NCBI RefSeq assembly: GCF_004366595.1
Contig: NZ_SORE01000019.1
Span: forward strand, 1 to 64,000
Direction: 5' to 3'
Origin: Paraburkholderia rhizosphaerae
Lineage (GTDB): Bacteria > Pseudomonadota > Gammaproteobacteria > Burkholderiales > Burkholderiaceae
Length of the DNA: 64,000 nt
Shown here: positions 27,971 to 36,966 of the stretch, piece after piece
How the letters are laid out: the number at the start of each line of letters is the position of its first letter
Numbering within the stretch: the stretch's first letter is position 1
The notes under the pieces: model-generated
Told to the model about the DNA's origin: nothing
The model's input: only the letters and a program-made list of their open reading frames with translations
The model's database searches: none
Position numbers and translations under genes: made by a program

Positions 27971-29263
27971 TCACTCCTCAACCATCAGGACCGGACGTTG
28001 CGTCGCGCCAGGGCCGGCGTCGGCGCGACTGATATCGACCGGGCTCGCGTCCGCGGTTCGGATATCGAGCGCGGCGCCCTCCGCGAGCCGGCGCTGCGCC
28101 GCGCGCACCGCATCGTCGACGACGTGCCGGAACTCGCGCCGGAATCGCTCGGGCGTAAAACGCAGCGCGTTGCGATGGCACACCTCCGGATGAAACGGAC
28201 CGTTTGCTTCAAAACGCGCGATCGCTTCGACAATCGCTTCGACGCTCTGCTGCCGGAAGAACACGCCCGTACGCGCCATCGGATCCGGCGATTCGATCAC
28301 CGTCTCGCGCGCACCGCCGCGGCCGTATGCAATGACCGGCGCACCGCACGCCTGCGCTTCGACCACCGACAGCCCAAAGTCCTCTTCGGCGGCAAACACA
28401 AAGCCGCGCGCGCGCTGCATATGGTCGATCAGCACGTTGCCCGGCTGATAGCCAAGCAGCGTGACATTCGGACCCGCGAGCGCCCTGGCCCGCTCGAATT
28501 CCGGACCGTCGCCAATCACGACGAGCCGCTTGTCCGGCATCTTCGAAAATGCGTCGACGACTAGCGGTACGCGTTTGTATGGCACCATCCGCGACGCGGT
28601 CAGGTAGAAATCTTCGCGCTGCGTACCCAGCACGAAGCGCTCGATATCGATCGGCGGATACACGACGGTCGCATCGCACCCATAGGTCTTGCGCATCCGG
28701 CGCGCAATAAAGCCCGAATTTGCGATGAATGCGTCGACGCCGGGCACCGAGCGCAGATCCCACATCCGCACGTAATGCAGCACGCCGCGTGCGATCCAGC
28801 TCTTCAGGCCCTTCGTCATGCCGGCCTGCTGCAAGTACTCGTGCTGCAAGTCCCACGCATAGCGGATCGGCGAATGCACGTAGCTCACATGCACCTGGTC
28901 CGGCCCGGTGATGATGCCTTTCGCCACCGCGTGGCTCGACGAAATCACGAGGTCGTACCCGGATAGATCGAACTGCTCGATCGCCAGCGGCATCAGCGGC
29001 AGATAGGACCGGTACGCGGTACGCGCGCGCGGCAGATGCTGGATAAACGACGTTTTCGCGCGCTTGCCGAGTAGCTTGTCGCGTTCATCCTCCGGAAAGA
29101 AGTCGACGAGGCTGAACAGGTCGGCATCCGGCCACATTGCGATGATCTGTTCGAGCACGCGCTCGGAGCCCGCATAGGTGACCAGCCAGTCGTTGACAAT
29201 CGCGACACGGCCGTAGTGCGGCCGCTCATCGGAGCTCACTTCACTTTGCGCTAGGTCAGCCAT
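27971..29263 (-). CDS. Glycosyltransferase family 4 (WbaZ-like mannosyltransferase)
   Basis: A GT-B protein of 430 residues. The N-terminal domain has RVAIVNDWLVTYAGSERVLE. The C-terminal donor domain has YLTASRMVPYKRVPLVVDAF, IGDGPEFERARAL and, at the nucleotide-sugar site, EEDFGLSVVEAQACGAPVIA, the E-x7-E motif of GT4 enzymes. WbaZ-like proteins of this layout use GDP-mannose, which ManC of this locus can supply; that link is inference. The start at 29263 (MADLAQSEV) is supported by GAGATC upstream and overlaps the previous gene by 13 bp, a sign of translational coupling. Confidence 0.85.
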   Translation of the reverse strand: MADLAQSEVSSDERPHYGRVAIVNDWLVTYAGSERVLEQIIAMWPDADLFSLVDFFPEDERDKLLGKRAKTSFIQHLPRARTAYRSYLPLMPLAIEQFDLSGYDLVISSSHAVAKGIITGPDQVHVSYVHSPIRYAWDLQHEYLQQAGMTKGLKSWIARGVLHYVRMWDLRSVPGVDAFIANSGFIARRMRKTYGCDATVVYPPIDIERFVLGTQREDFYLTASRMVPYKRVPLVVDAFSKMPDKRLVVIGDGPEFERARALAGPNVTLLGYQPGNVLIDHMQRARGFVFAAEEDFGLSVVEAQACGAPVIAYGRGGARETVIESPDPMARTGVFFRQQSVEAIVEAIARFEANGPFHPEVCHRNALRFTPERFRREFRHVVDDAVRAAQRRLAEGAALDIRTADASPVDISRADAGPGATQRPVLMVEE

Positions 29264-30354
29264 GGCGAGATCTCTTCGAGTAACTTGACTGCCGTCGCGC
29301 GCCACGTCAGCTGCGCGGTGATCGCGTTGCCCTTCGCGCGCAGTGTGTCGCGCAGCGCCGCATCGGTGGTGATGCGTTCGAGCAGGCCGGCGAGTTCACG
29401 CGGATCGTCCGGCGACACATACAGCACCGCGTCGCCGCACGCCTCGACGACCGCAGGCAGCCGCGACGCGATCACCGGGCATCCGAGCGCAAGCGCTTCG
29501 ACCGGCGGCAAACCGAAGCCTTCATAGCGCGACGGGTAGACGAAACACGCGGCATGCCGGTACAGCGCATTCAGGTCCGCGTCGTTCACATAGCCGAGAT
29601 GCTTGATCAGCGACGGCAGCGGCTCATGCGACGTCCCATAGACGCGTGGATCGCCGCCGCCGACCACGACAATGTCGAACGCCGCATCGCCGAGCAGCTT
29701 TGCGGCATCGCTGACGAGCTTGAAGTTCTTGTGCCGGTTCAGGCTGCCGACGGCGAGCACATACGGGCGCTGCGCGGTCGCGCCGTACGAACCGGCGCCG
29801 GCGTCGGGCACGCGCAGCATGTGCTCGCCGCTTTCCGGCACCACGCCGATCTTCGCGCGCGGTATCCGGTACGCGTCGCACAACTCGCGCCGCGAAAACT
29901 CGGACACGGTCAGCACGCGTCGGGCGACGCGCCCAAGGCGCGGCGCCATCACGCGGTACCACGTGCTGAACGCGCGGCTATAGCTATCGGGCACGCGCAC
30001 CGGCGCCGCGTCATGCAGCACCGTCACCTGCTGACGGAAGAACAGCGGACCCGAATTGCACAGATTTAACAGCAGTGAGCCGTGCGCCGCGTGCGGCAAG
30101 CTCAGCTGCTCCCAGCGCATGCCGTGCCCGTTGCCGACCGCGCGCAACGGAATGCGCGCAAACGGATTGTTCAACGCGCCCAGCGCGCGCGGCACGACGA
30201 TCTGCGCGTTCAGGCCGGCGACCAGCGGATCGCCGCTCTGCAACAGCTGGTCGATCGCGCGCACCGTCTCGAATGCGAAGCGGTCGACGCCGGTCGCCTG
30301 CCGGCCGAGAAAGCGGCCATTGATCATCAGACCGCGTGCTGCCGTTGTCGCCAT
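29251..30354 (-). CDS. Glycosyltransferase family 4
   Basis: The 367-residue GT-B protein begins GLMINGRFLGRQATGVDRFA, a start common to mannosyltransferases of the MtfB/WbdA kind. The donor site reads VLAVGSLNRHKNFKLVSDAA, FVYPSRYEGFGLPPVEALAL and GCPVIAS, which contains the EGFGLPPVE motif. It probably transfers mannose or a related hexose in repeat-unit assembly. It overlaps the start of the next glycosyltransferase by 13 bp and follows the GT2 gene by 61 bp, so all belong to one operon. Confidence 0.88.
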   Translation of the reverse strand: MATTAARGLMINGRFLGRQATGVDRFAFETVRAIDQLLQSGDPLVAGLNAQIVVPRALGALNNPFARIPLRAVGNGHGMRWEQLSLPHAAHGSLLLNLCNSGPLFFRQQVTVLHDAAPVRVPDSYSRAFSTWYRVMAPRLGRVARRVLTVSEFSRRELCDAYRIPRAKIGVVPESGEHMLRVPDAGAGSYGATAQRPYVLAVGSLNRHKNFKLVSDAAKLLGDAAFDIVVVGGGDPRVYGTSHEPLPSLIKHLGYVNDADLNALYRHAACFVYPSRYEGFGLPPVEALALGCPVIASRLPAVVEACGDAVLYVSPDDPRELAGLLERITTDAALRDTLRAKGNAITAQLTWRATAVKLLEEISPWLT

Positions 30355-30415
30355 CTGCCATCCCCGTAGTATTTGTCTGTGCTGCTGCGGCCGCTCGTGC
30401 GTGCTGGCGGCGCCG

Positions 30416-31453
30416 CTAGCGCGTCGGATGCGCCTGCCGCGCGAGCGGATTCGCGATATAGCGGATCGCGTAATCGCTAACGCGCCGCGACGGCACGAGA
30501 CATAGCGCGGTCAACGCGAGCGCGCCGAGCTTCTTGCCGGTGCTCCAGAACGGATTGCCGAGCACCGACTGGAAATAGCGGCCGGACTCGAACGCGAACC
30601 AGTGCCAGCGTTTGGCGAGCGGCGCCTCATACACTTGCGAGCACAGGCGCGCCTTTTGGTACGAAAAGTCATTGCCGTGCGCGGGCAGCGTTTCGCCCAG
30701 ACGCTGCGCGACCAGCTCACGCAGCGCGTTCCAGCGCACCGGAAAGCCATCGATCACTTCGTTGAAGTCCTGACAATTCGCAATCGACAGGCTGATCTTC
30801 GGCGCCCCGCCGCGCTCGTCGACGACGAACGAGCGATGCACGCGATAGCCGCCCAACGGCGTGTCGATCGAATGAATCGGGCCGACCATCGCGATGCCGT
30901 AGATCGCAAAGAAATCCGCCGCGATGCGGCGCCCGCCCGCGAGCGGGACCGGCAGAATCTGTTTCAGCGCGCTCACGCGATACGCGTTGCCGGACGCTGG
31001 CGGCGACGGATACAGCCAGCCGTTCTGCAGCGGCTTGCGGCAGTCCGCGGGCGGCTGCGAGTTCGGCACCCGCGCACCGGTCTGCGTGCCGTCCTGCGCG
31101 ATCACATCGAGCGTGAACTGCACCTTCGCGTAGCCGCCGCGTTCGAATGCGTCGAGCACCTGCTTGACCGCGCCGTCGTACAGCACGTCATCCGAATCGA
31201 GGTAGATCAGATATTCGGTATCGACGAGTTCGAGCCCCTGGTTGTACGCGGACGCCTGCCCTTCGTTTTCCTTGAAGACCGCGGTAAGCCGCTCGCCGTA
31301 GCTTTCGATGATCGCGCGCGAGCCGTCGGTCGAGCCGTCGTCGATCACGACGACGCGCGTCCTGTCGGGCTCCTGCGCGAGTGCCGAGTCGATCGTCTCG
31401 CGAATAAAGCGCTCGTAGTTATAGCTACAGATGATGATCGTCATGTCCTTCAT
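30416..31453 (-). CDS. Glycosyltransferase family 2
   Basis: The 345-residue protein has the GT2 start MTIIICSYNYERFIRETIDS, then VVVIDDGSTDGSRAIIESYG and LIYLDSDDVLYDGAV (metal-binding D-S-D-D). The C-terminal ~120 residues are less conserved and end in a hydrophobic stretch (LGALALTALCLVPS) that could touch the membrane. It starts 5 bp after the stop of the Wzc-like gene. Confidence 0.87.
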   Translation of the reverse strand: MKDMTIIICSYNYERFIRETIDSALAQEPDRTRVVVIDDGSTDGSRAIIESYGERLTAVFKENEGQASAYNQGLELVDTEYLIYLDSDDVLYDGAVKQVLDAFERGGYAKVQFTLDVIAQDGTQTGARVPNSQPPADCRKPLQNGWLYPSPPASGNAYRVSALKQILPVPLAGGRRIAADFFAIYGIAMVGPIHSIDTPLGGYRVHRSFVVDERGGAPKISLSIANCQDFNEVIDGFPVRWNALRELVAQRLGETLPAHGNDFSYQKARLCSQVYEAPLAKRWHWFAFESGRYFQSVLGNPFWSTGKKLGALALTALCLVPSRRVSDYAIRYIANPLARQAHPTR

Positions 31454-31458
31454 CGCGT

Positions 31459-33681
31459 CTAGTCCTTTGCCGGTTCCGGCGCATCGCTGCCGTAACTCGT
31501 GTAGCCGTATGCGCCGTATTCCTTGCCGTAGCGGCTCGGACGCGACGTCATGTCGTTGAAGATCACGCCACGGATCGGCACCCCGATCTGCGCGAAACGC
31601 CGCGCGGATTCACGCAGTTCCGCGAGATTCGTCACGCCCTGGCGTGCAATCACGAACACATTGCCGGCCAGCTTCGCGACGATTCCCGAGTCCGCGACCG
31701 GCAGGATCGGCGGCGCATCGATCAGCACCACGTCGTATTCCTGTTCGACGCGTTGCGCGAACGAGATGAACTTAGGGTGCATCAGCACTTCAGCCGGATT
31801 GGGCACGAAGCCGCCGCTCGCGATAAAGTCGACGCCCGGCAGAATCTCGCGACGCACGACCTGTTCGAAGCTCAAGCCGCCGACGATCATCTCGGTCACG
31901 CCAGGCGTGCATGTCGCACCCAGGTAGTGATGCAGCGAGCCGCGCCGCAAATCCGCGTCGATCAACAGCACGCGCTGGCCGGAAGAGCCGATCAGCGTCG
32001 CGAGATTTACCGACACGAACGATTTGCCGACCACCGGAGTCGGGCCCGCGAGCAACACAATCTTGTTCGGCGCATCGAGCAGCGCGAACTCGAGTGCGAC
32101 CCGGAAGCTGCGCAGGCTTTCGATCGCGGCGTCGCCGGCCGATGTGCGGGCGAGCACGAGATTGGTGCCGGTGTTGGTTGGCAGGCTGCGTGTGATCTGC
32201 TCCTGCAGCTTGCTGCGCGGCACCGTCGCATAGACCATCATGCCGGTCCCGTATTCGATTTCCTCGGCCGCGCCGACACCGTCGATCAGCTTGCGTTTCA
32301 CTAGCACCAGCGCGATGCTCAGGAACAGTCCGGTCAGCACCGCGCCCGCCACCGCGAACGCACGCTTCGGCCGGATCGGGCTTTCCGGCACGATCGCGTT
32401 ATCGACGAGCCGCACATTGCCGACCTTGCTGGCCTTCAGCAGACGCAACTGTTCCTGCGTGTTCAGCAGGTTCGTGTACAGATCGGTGTCGACCTGCACG
32501 TCGCGCTGCAGACGCAGCAGGTTCTGCTCGAGCGGCGGCAGCGCCTTGGTCGTCGCCGAGATGTGATCGAGTTCCTGGCCGGCCGCGCCCAGTTGCGAAT
32601 CGATCGCGAGCACGGCCGGGTGCTCGGACGTAAAACGCGCGAGCAATTGTTCACGCTGTTGCTTCAGGTCGGCAATGCGACCTTGCGCTTCAACCGAACG
32701 TTGCAACAGTGCGCTCGCTTCCGCGTTCAGATCGACGGTGCCGTGCTCGGAGCGGAACGCATTGAACTTGCTTTCCGCCGCTTCGAGCTGCGTTTTCAGT
32801 TCCGGCAATTGCCGCTCGAGGAAGCGAATCGACTTCTCCGCTTCTTCCTCGGTCCGCTCCATGTTCTGCTTCACATATTCGGCGCCGACCGCATTCAGAA
32901 TCTCGGCGGCGCGCCGCGGGTTGTTGTCTTCGAGCGACACGCCAATGACATCCGACTGCTTACCCTTTTCGGTGATCACCAGCGCCTTCTGCAGCGATTC
33001 GATCGTGGAAAGCCGCGAACGCCGCGAGACTTCGAAGGTGGCCCCCGGTTCGCCGACTGCTTCGTCGACCATCAATTCGATCGGGCCGGCAGGTGTTTGC
33101 GCGTGCAGCATTTCGCCGACGCGCCCCTGCAGATGCAGTTCCTTCGACGACAGCGTGTAAGCGCCGCCGTTTTCGAGCTTCAGCATGAACGGCGCGCCGT
33201 ACAGGTTGCCCGGCACGTCGAAGCTCGACACGTTGATCCGGTCGTCACCCCATGCATAGCCGCCGAGCCCGGAGCGCACCAGCCCCGGTAAATGCCGCGC
33301 GATCCATTTTCCGATCACCGGGAAGTAGCGCGGCTGCGCGCCGATAAACATCTTCGTGCGATCGACCGCGCGTGAAATGACCATCCGCGAGCGCAGTACC
33401 TCGATCTCCGCGGACGCGGCGGTGTGCATCGCGAACATCGACGACACGTCGCTCAGCACATTACGCGCCGAGTTCGGGTTTTCCTCGACCTGCACCAGAA
33501 TGTCCGACTGATACACGGGCTCCGCGAGCATCGCGTATGTCACGCCGATCAGCGCGAAGCACGAAGTCACGGCCGCGATCAGGCCTCGGTTGTGGTACAG
33601 CACATCGAACAGGTTGCCGACGTGCGAGCCTTGCGGCGAGTCGGCATCGGTCGTTTGAAGTAGCAGTTCGCGCTGGGTCAT
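31459..33681 (-). CDS. Wzc-like polysaccharide co-polymerase with tyrosine autokinase domain
   Basis: The protein has 740 residues. An N-terminal Wzz domain is flanked by two membrane helices (AAVTSCFALIGVTYAMLAEP near 37-56 and AFAVAGAVLTGLFLSIALVL near 440). Between them lies a long periplasmic coiled-coil stretch. The cytoplasmic BY-kinase domain has Walker A GPTPVVGKSF near residue 550, a Walker A' region VLLIDADLRRG and a Walker B-like VLIDAPPILPVADS. The C-terminus carries five tyrosines in YGKEYGAYGYTSY, the usual autophosphorylation cluster. Such proteins (Wzc, ExoP, BceF) set chain length and drive export with a Wza partner, which lies 100 bp upstream. The start at 33681 follows GAGAGGG. 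The dephosphorylating partner Wzb is missing here. Confidence 0.93.
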   Translation of the reverse strand: MTQRELLLQTTDADSPQGSHVGNLFDVLYHNRGLIAAVTSCFALIGVTYAMLAEPVYQSDILVQVEENPNSARNVLSDVSSMFAMHTAASAEIEVLRSRMVISRAVDRTKMFIGAQPRYFPVIGKWIARHLPGLVRSGLGGYAWGDDRINVSSFDVPGNLYGAPFMLKLENGGAYTLSSKELHLQGRVGEMLHAQTPAGPIELMVDEAVGEPGATFEVSRRSRLSTIESLQKALVITEKGKQSDVIGVSLEDNNPRRAAEILNAVGAEYVKQNMERTEEEAEKSIRFLERQLPELKTQLEAAESKFNAFRSEHGTVDLNAEASALLQRSVEAQGRIADLKQQREQLLARFTSEHPAVLAIDSQLGAAGQELDHISATTKALPPLEQNLLRLQRDVQVDTDLYTNLLNTQEQLRLLKASKVGNVRLVDNAIVPESPIRPKRAFAVAGAVLTGLFLSIALVLVKRKLIDGVGAAEEIEYGTGMMVYATVPRSKLQEQITRSLPTNTGTNLVLARTSAGDAAIESLRSFRVALEFALLDAPNKIVLLAGPTPVVGKSFVSVNLATLIGSSGQRVLLIDADLRRGSLHHYLGATCTPGVTEMIVGGLSFEQVVRREILPGVDFIASGGFVPNPAEVLMHPKFISFAQRVEQEYDVVLIDAPPILPVADSGIVAKLAGNVFVIARQGVTNLAELRESARRFAQIGVPIRGVIFNDMTSRPSRYGKEYGAYGYTSYGSDAPEPAKD

Positions 33682-33781
33682 GTTCCCTCTCCACATCGGT
33701 ATGCGTTGGTTCCAGGCATGCCGGTATCGGCCTACCGCATGCATTACCGCTGCGTCGATCAGTTGTGTCAGGTGTGATTCA

Positions 33782-34957
33782 TCAATAGCCAAGAGCCCGG
33801 GATGTCGCCGCCGCCTGCATGTTCGGCAGCAGCAGGCCGACCACGCGTGCCCATCTGACCAGCGCCGACGCATCGACAAACACCACGTCGTTCGGCTTAA
33901 GCAGGAAGCTGTCGGCCGTCGCCATCGCGGTCGGCGTCGAAGCATCGAGATGGAACACAGTCGGTTGCGCCGACTCGCGATTGCGCACGACGAAAATCTG
34001 CGACGCGTCGCCGGAACTCTGATTGATCCCGCCTGCATCGCCGAGCGCCTGGCTAAGCGACATGCGACCGTTGTTGAACACGAAACTTCCTGGATGCTCG
34101 ACTTCGCCGAGCACCGAGACCTTGCTGTCGTTCGACGAGAAGACGCGCACCATATCGCCGTCGCGCAGCACGATGTGATTCGGATTGGTCCCCTTCGCGA
34201 TCAGATCCGGAAGATTCACCACCACCGTATCGTCGTTACGCGTGACCGCGATCTGCGAGCGGTCGCCATTCGTCGTGAAGCCGCCGGCGCGGTTGATCGC
34301 CTCGGGCAGCGTCATCGTCATGTCGTTGAGCGTCTGCAGGCCGGGGTTGCGCACTTCGCCATCCACATACACGCGTTTGCTGCGGTATGCGGTGATGCGC
34401 AGCGTGACCTGCGGATTCCTAATATATTTGGCCAGCTTCGTGGTCATCAGATCGCGCGCTTCCATTTCCGTCAGGCCCGATAGCTTCACCGGGCCGATAT
34501 ACGCGTACTGGACCATGCCGCCGTTATCGATCGTGTAACCCGACACGACCGAGTTCGAGCCGGTCGCGTCCTGTCCGCCACCGCCGGTGGCCTCCGGCAT
34601 ATTCAGTTCCGGGTGATCCCAGACGACAATCGACAGAATGTCACCAGGGCCGAGCGTGTACGGAGCCGGCTTCGCAAACAACGCAGTCACGCCGTCCGGA
34701 ACGCCTTTCGGGCGTTCTGCTTCCTGCTTCGAAACCAGCTCGCTGTTGATCTCCACCAGCGCATTCGGCGGCGGCACATCCTTGCCGTCCGCTTTGGGCG
34801 CGCCCGGCCGGGTGCTCGCAAGCGGGTCGGACTGGATCGTGCCCGCGCTGTTGACGCGGCTGCTGTAGCTCATGCCCGGCGCCATCGAGCATCCGGACAG
34901 CACGGCCACGATCGCAGCGCCTGCAACGAGCGAAAGATGGCGGCGCAGTGCCTTCAC
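33782..34957 (-). CDS. Wza-like outer-membrane polysaccharide export lipoprotein
   Basis: The protein has 391 residues if started at the GTG at 34957. That start gives a classical lipoprotein signal (KALRRHLSLVAGAAIVAVLS before the lipobox Cys). An ATG at 35071 is possible but would place 61 residues before the Cys. The Poly_export domain begins at YTLGPGDILSIVVWDHPELN, and SLBB repeats follow (VYVDGEVRNPGLQTL and VSVLGEVEHPGSFVF). Wza-type proteins form the octameric outer-membrane channel for capsule or exopolysaccharide and dock on Wzc. It is the first gene of the minus-strand operon from here to the flippase. Confidence 0.9.
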   Translation of the reverse strand: MKALRRHLSLVAGAAIVAVLSGCSMAPGMSYSSRVNSAGTIQSDPLASTRPGAPKADGKDVPPPNALVEINSELVSKQEAERPKGVPDGVTALFAKPAPYTLGPGDILSIVVWDHPELNMPEATGGGGQDATGSNSVVSGYTIDNGGMVQYAYIGPVKLSGLTEMEARDLMTTKLAKYIRNPQVTLRITAYRSKRVYVDGEVRNPGLQTLNDMTMTLPEAINRAGGFTTNGDRSQIAVTRNDDTVVVNLPDLIAKGTNPNHIVLRDGDMVRVFSSNDSKVSVLGEVEHPGSFVFNNGRMSLSQALGDAGGINQSSGDASQIFVVRNRESAQPTVFHLDASTPTAMATADSFLLKPNDVVFVDASALVRWARVVGLLLPNMQAAATSRALGY

Positions 34958-35124
34958 AATGGCCCCGTGCCGGCCGTGCACTGGGTTCGGGGAATTAGTT
35001 GCATCTGCAAGCGTTTCGCCGTACTGAACGGCTTTTACCGAGCTTGCAAAACCGGACTCGCTGTGTAACATGGTTCTACCCATCTGTTTGCAGATCCCGC
35101 TCACTTACCTGTTCAGGCATCGCA

Positions 35125-35634
35125 ATGAGCAAAGAACTGTTCCGCACGCTTTCTCTGATACCGCTTGCCGCATTTTCGATTCACGCCGCGGCTCAACTGG
35201 TATCCCCCCGTCAAGCACTTACAACTACCGAGACTGCACGACAAACCGGCGCGACGCCAAATCGGAACGCCGCTACGGGTGCGGTAACCCACATTCGCCC
35301 CACTTACACGGGTCCAACCCGGATCGCCGCCACGCAAGCCCGCCCCACATACTCGAGCCCGATCCCTTCCACCTCCACTGCAACTGCTACGTCGAGCCAG
35401 GTAGCGGGCCCTGCGCAACATGCCGGCGCTACCGCGGGCAACGCAGCGCCAATTCGTGCAGCGCGCCCTTCGATGCAAACTTTCCGCTACCGCCCTTCCA
35501 CGCAAACCGCTACGTCGATGCCTAACCCGTATGCGTATGACGGCTGGAGCGGCGACGTGACCCACGGCAACAGCCAGATCTACGGTTCGCCGATCACTCC
35601 TCAGGTCGCGCCGTCTTCACCGTGGACCCGCTAA
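35125..35634 (+). CDS. Hypothetical secreted Thr/Ala/Pro-rich protein
   Basis: The 169-residue protein has a signal peptide (MSKELFRTLSLIPLAAFSIH, cleavage probably after HAAA). The rest is low-complexity and rich in Thr, Ala, Ser, Pro and Gln, ending in SPWTR. No domain was recognised. It is encoded on the strand opposite to the export genes and divides them: it is divergent from the Wza gene (167 bp between starts) and convergent with the initiating phosphotransferase. It could be a secreted accessory of the polysaccharide system or a lineage-specific surface protein. The start is chosen because the signal peptide begins there. Confidence 0.6.
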   Translation: MSKELFRTLSLIPLAAFSIHAAAQLVSPRQALTTTETARQTGATPNRNAATGAVTHIRPTYTGPTRIAATQARPTYSSPIPSTSTATATSSQVAGPAQHAGATAGNAAPIRAARPSMQTFRYRPSTQTATSMPNPYAYDGWSGDVTHGNSQIYGSPITPQVAPSSPWTR

Positions 35635-35713
35635 CGCGGCCGCGCGCCTGAGCTGGTTCGGTCAGGCCGCGCGCGGCGCACACCGCGCGCCTGAACGCCG
35701 CGGCCGATGCGGC

Positions 35714-36841
35714 CTAGTAAGCGCCGCTGCCGTACACCACCACCTTGAACGTCTTGAACAGAATCGTGATATCGCGCGCCAGCGACCAGTTCTTCACATA
35801 CGCAACGTCGAGCGAAACCCGCGTCGCGTAGTCGGTGTCGCTGCGGCCGCTGACCTGCCACAGACCGGTCATACCCGGTTTCGCCATCAGGTAGTAGTCG
35901 ACGTCCGCGCCATACCGTTCGAGTTCCTGATCGATCACCGGGCGCGGCCCGACGAGGCTCATATCGCCGCGCACGACATTCCACAGCTGCGGCAGTTCGT
36001 CGAGACTCGTGCGCCGCAGGAAGCGGCCAATCGGCGTCACGCGCACGTCGTTCTTCAGCTTGAATTCGCGCTCCCACTCGGCACGCGCCTGCGGATCGGT
36101 TTCCAGCAGTTGCTTGAGCACCTGATCCGCGTTCACGACCATCGAGCGAAACTTCAGACATCGGAACCGGCGGCCGTTGAGTCCGACTCGTACGTGACCA
36201 AACACGACCGGCCCGCCATCGCGTCTGACGGCCAGCGCAATCACCGCAAGTAGCGGCGACAGCGCGATCAGCAGCGCGAGACCGACCACCACGTCGAAGC
36301 CGCGCTTGACGGTCTGGCTCGCCGCCGTCGGACCGAGCGACACATACACGCGCTGCACCGGCATGCCGTCCGCGGTGACGACGCGCTGCCGCAACTGGCT
36401 CGCGATATTGAACGCAACGACAGTCAACGTATGTGCGACGAGCAACAGAATCCCGCTCGTCAACGTCCAGTAGAGGAACCATGGCACCGACAGCACGCTG
36501 GTGCGCTGGATCAGGTACAGCAACGCAAGGCCGCACATTTGCACGACCAGCCACGCAATCGCGGTGCGGGTAGCGGAGCTGACGACCGAGCGTTTGATCT
36601 GGGCTTTGGTTGGATACGTGCCGCACGCCGGAAAGACCGACAGTGCGAGCGCGGCGACGAACGCGACGAGCAGTGAATCAAGTTCATAGTGAGCGCCGGC
36701 CGCCGTCACGTTCAGATGCAAGGCGCCAAAGGCGCCCAGCACTATCAATGCGACATCGATCGCCCGATGGAATAGTCCAGCCATGTCTTCACTCCACACC
36801 TTTGCCGTCTTTCGCGCGACAACGTGATCCGTATCGGACAT
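35714..36841 (-). CDS. Initiating sugar-phosphate transferase (polyprenyl glycosylphosphotransferase)
   Basis: The 375-residue protein would transfer hexose-1-phosphate to undecaprenyl phosphate, the first step of repeat-unit assembly. An N-terminal region of about four membrane helices is followed almost directly by the conserved C-terminal catalytic domain: KRGFDVVVGLALLIALSPLL, then RRFRCLKFRSMVVNAD, RRTSLDELPQLWNVVRGDMS and LVGPRP. WbaP/WcaJ/GumD-type enzymes usually have 460-500 residues with a Rossmann-like CoA-binding domain between the parts, and that domain is largely missing here. The start at 36841 (MSDTDHVVARK) lies 125 bp after the stop of manC, with which it probably forms an operon. 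Confidence 0.9.
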   Translation of the reverse strand: MSDTDHVVARKTAKVWSEDMAGLFHRAIDVALIVLGAFGALHLNVTAAGAHYELDSLLVAFVAALALSVFPACGTYPTKAQIKRSVVSSATRTAIAWLVVQMCGLALLYLIQRTSVLSVPWFLYWTLTSGILLLVAHTLTVVAFNIASQLRQRVVTADGMPVQRVYVSLGPTAASQTVKRGFDVVVGLALLIALSPLLAVIALAVRRDGGPVVFGHVRVGLNGRRFRCLKFRSMVVNADQVLKQLLETDPQARAEWEREFKLKNDVRVTPIGRFLRRTSLDELPQLWNVVRGDMSLVGPRPVIDQELERYGADVDYYLMAKPGMTGLWQVSGRSDTDYATRVSLDVAYVKNWSLARDITILFKTFKVVVYGSGAY

Positions 36842-36966
36842 CGCGATCGCGCTCCCTTCAACGACGCCCGACGGCGGCCGGCGCGGCACAAGCAGCCGCG
36901 CCCGCGACGCAGTGCGGCGTCGCGTTCGGCGGTGAGCGTTGCGCTTTCCGGCACGCAGTCAACACG

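Noticed and set aside
34999..35124. N-terminal extension of the secreted Thr/Ala/Pro-rich protein
   Set aside because: The added residues would bury the signal peptide; the start at 35125 places it correctly.
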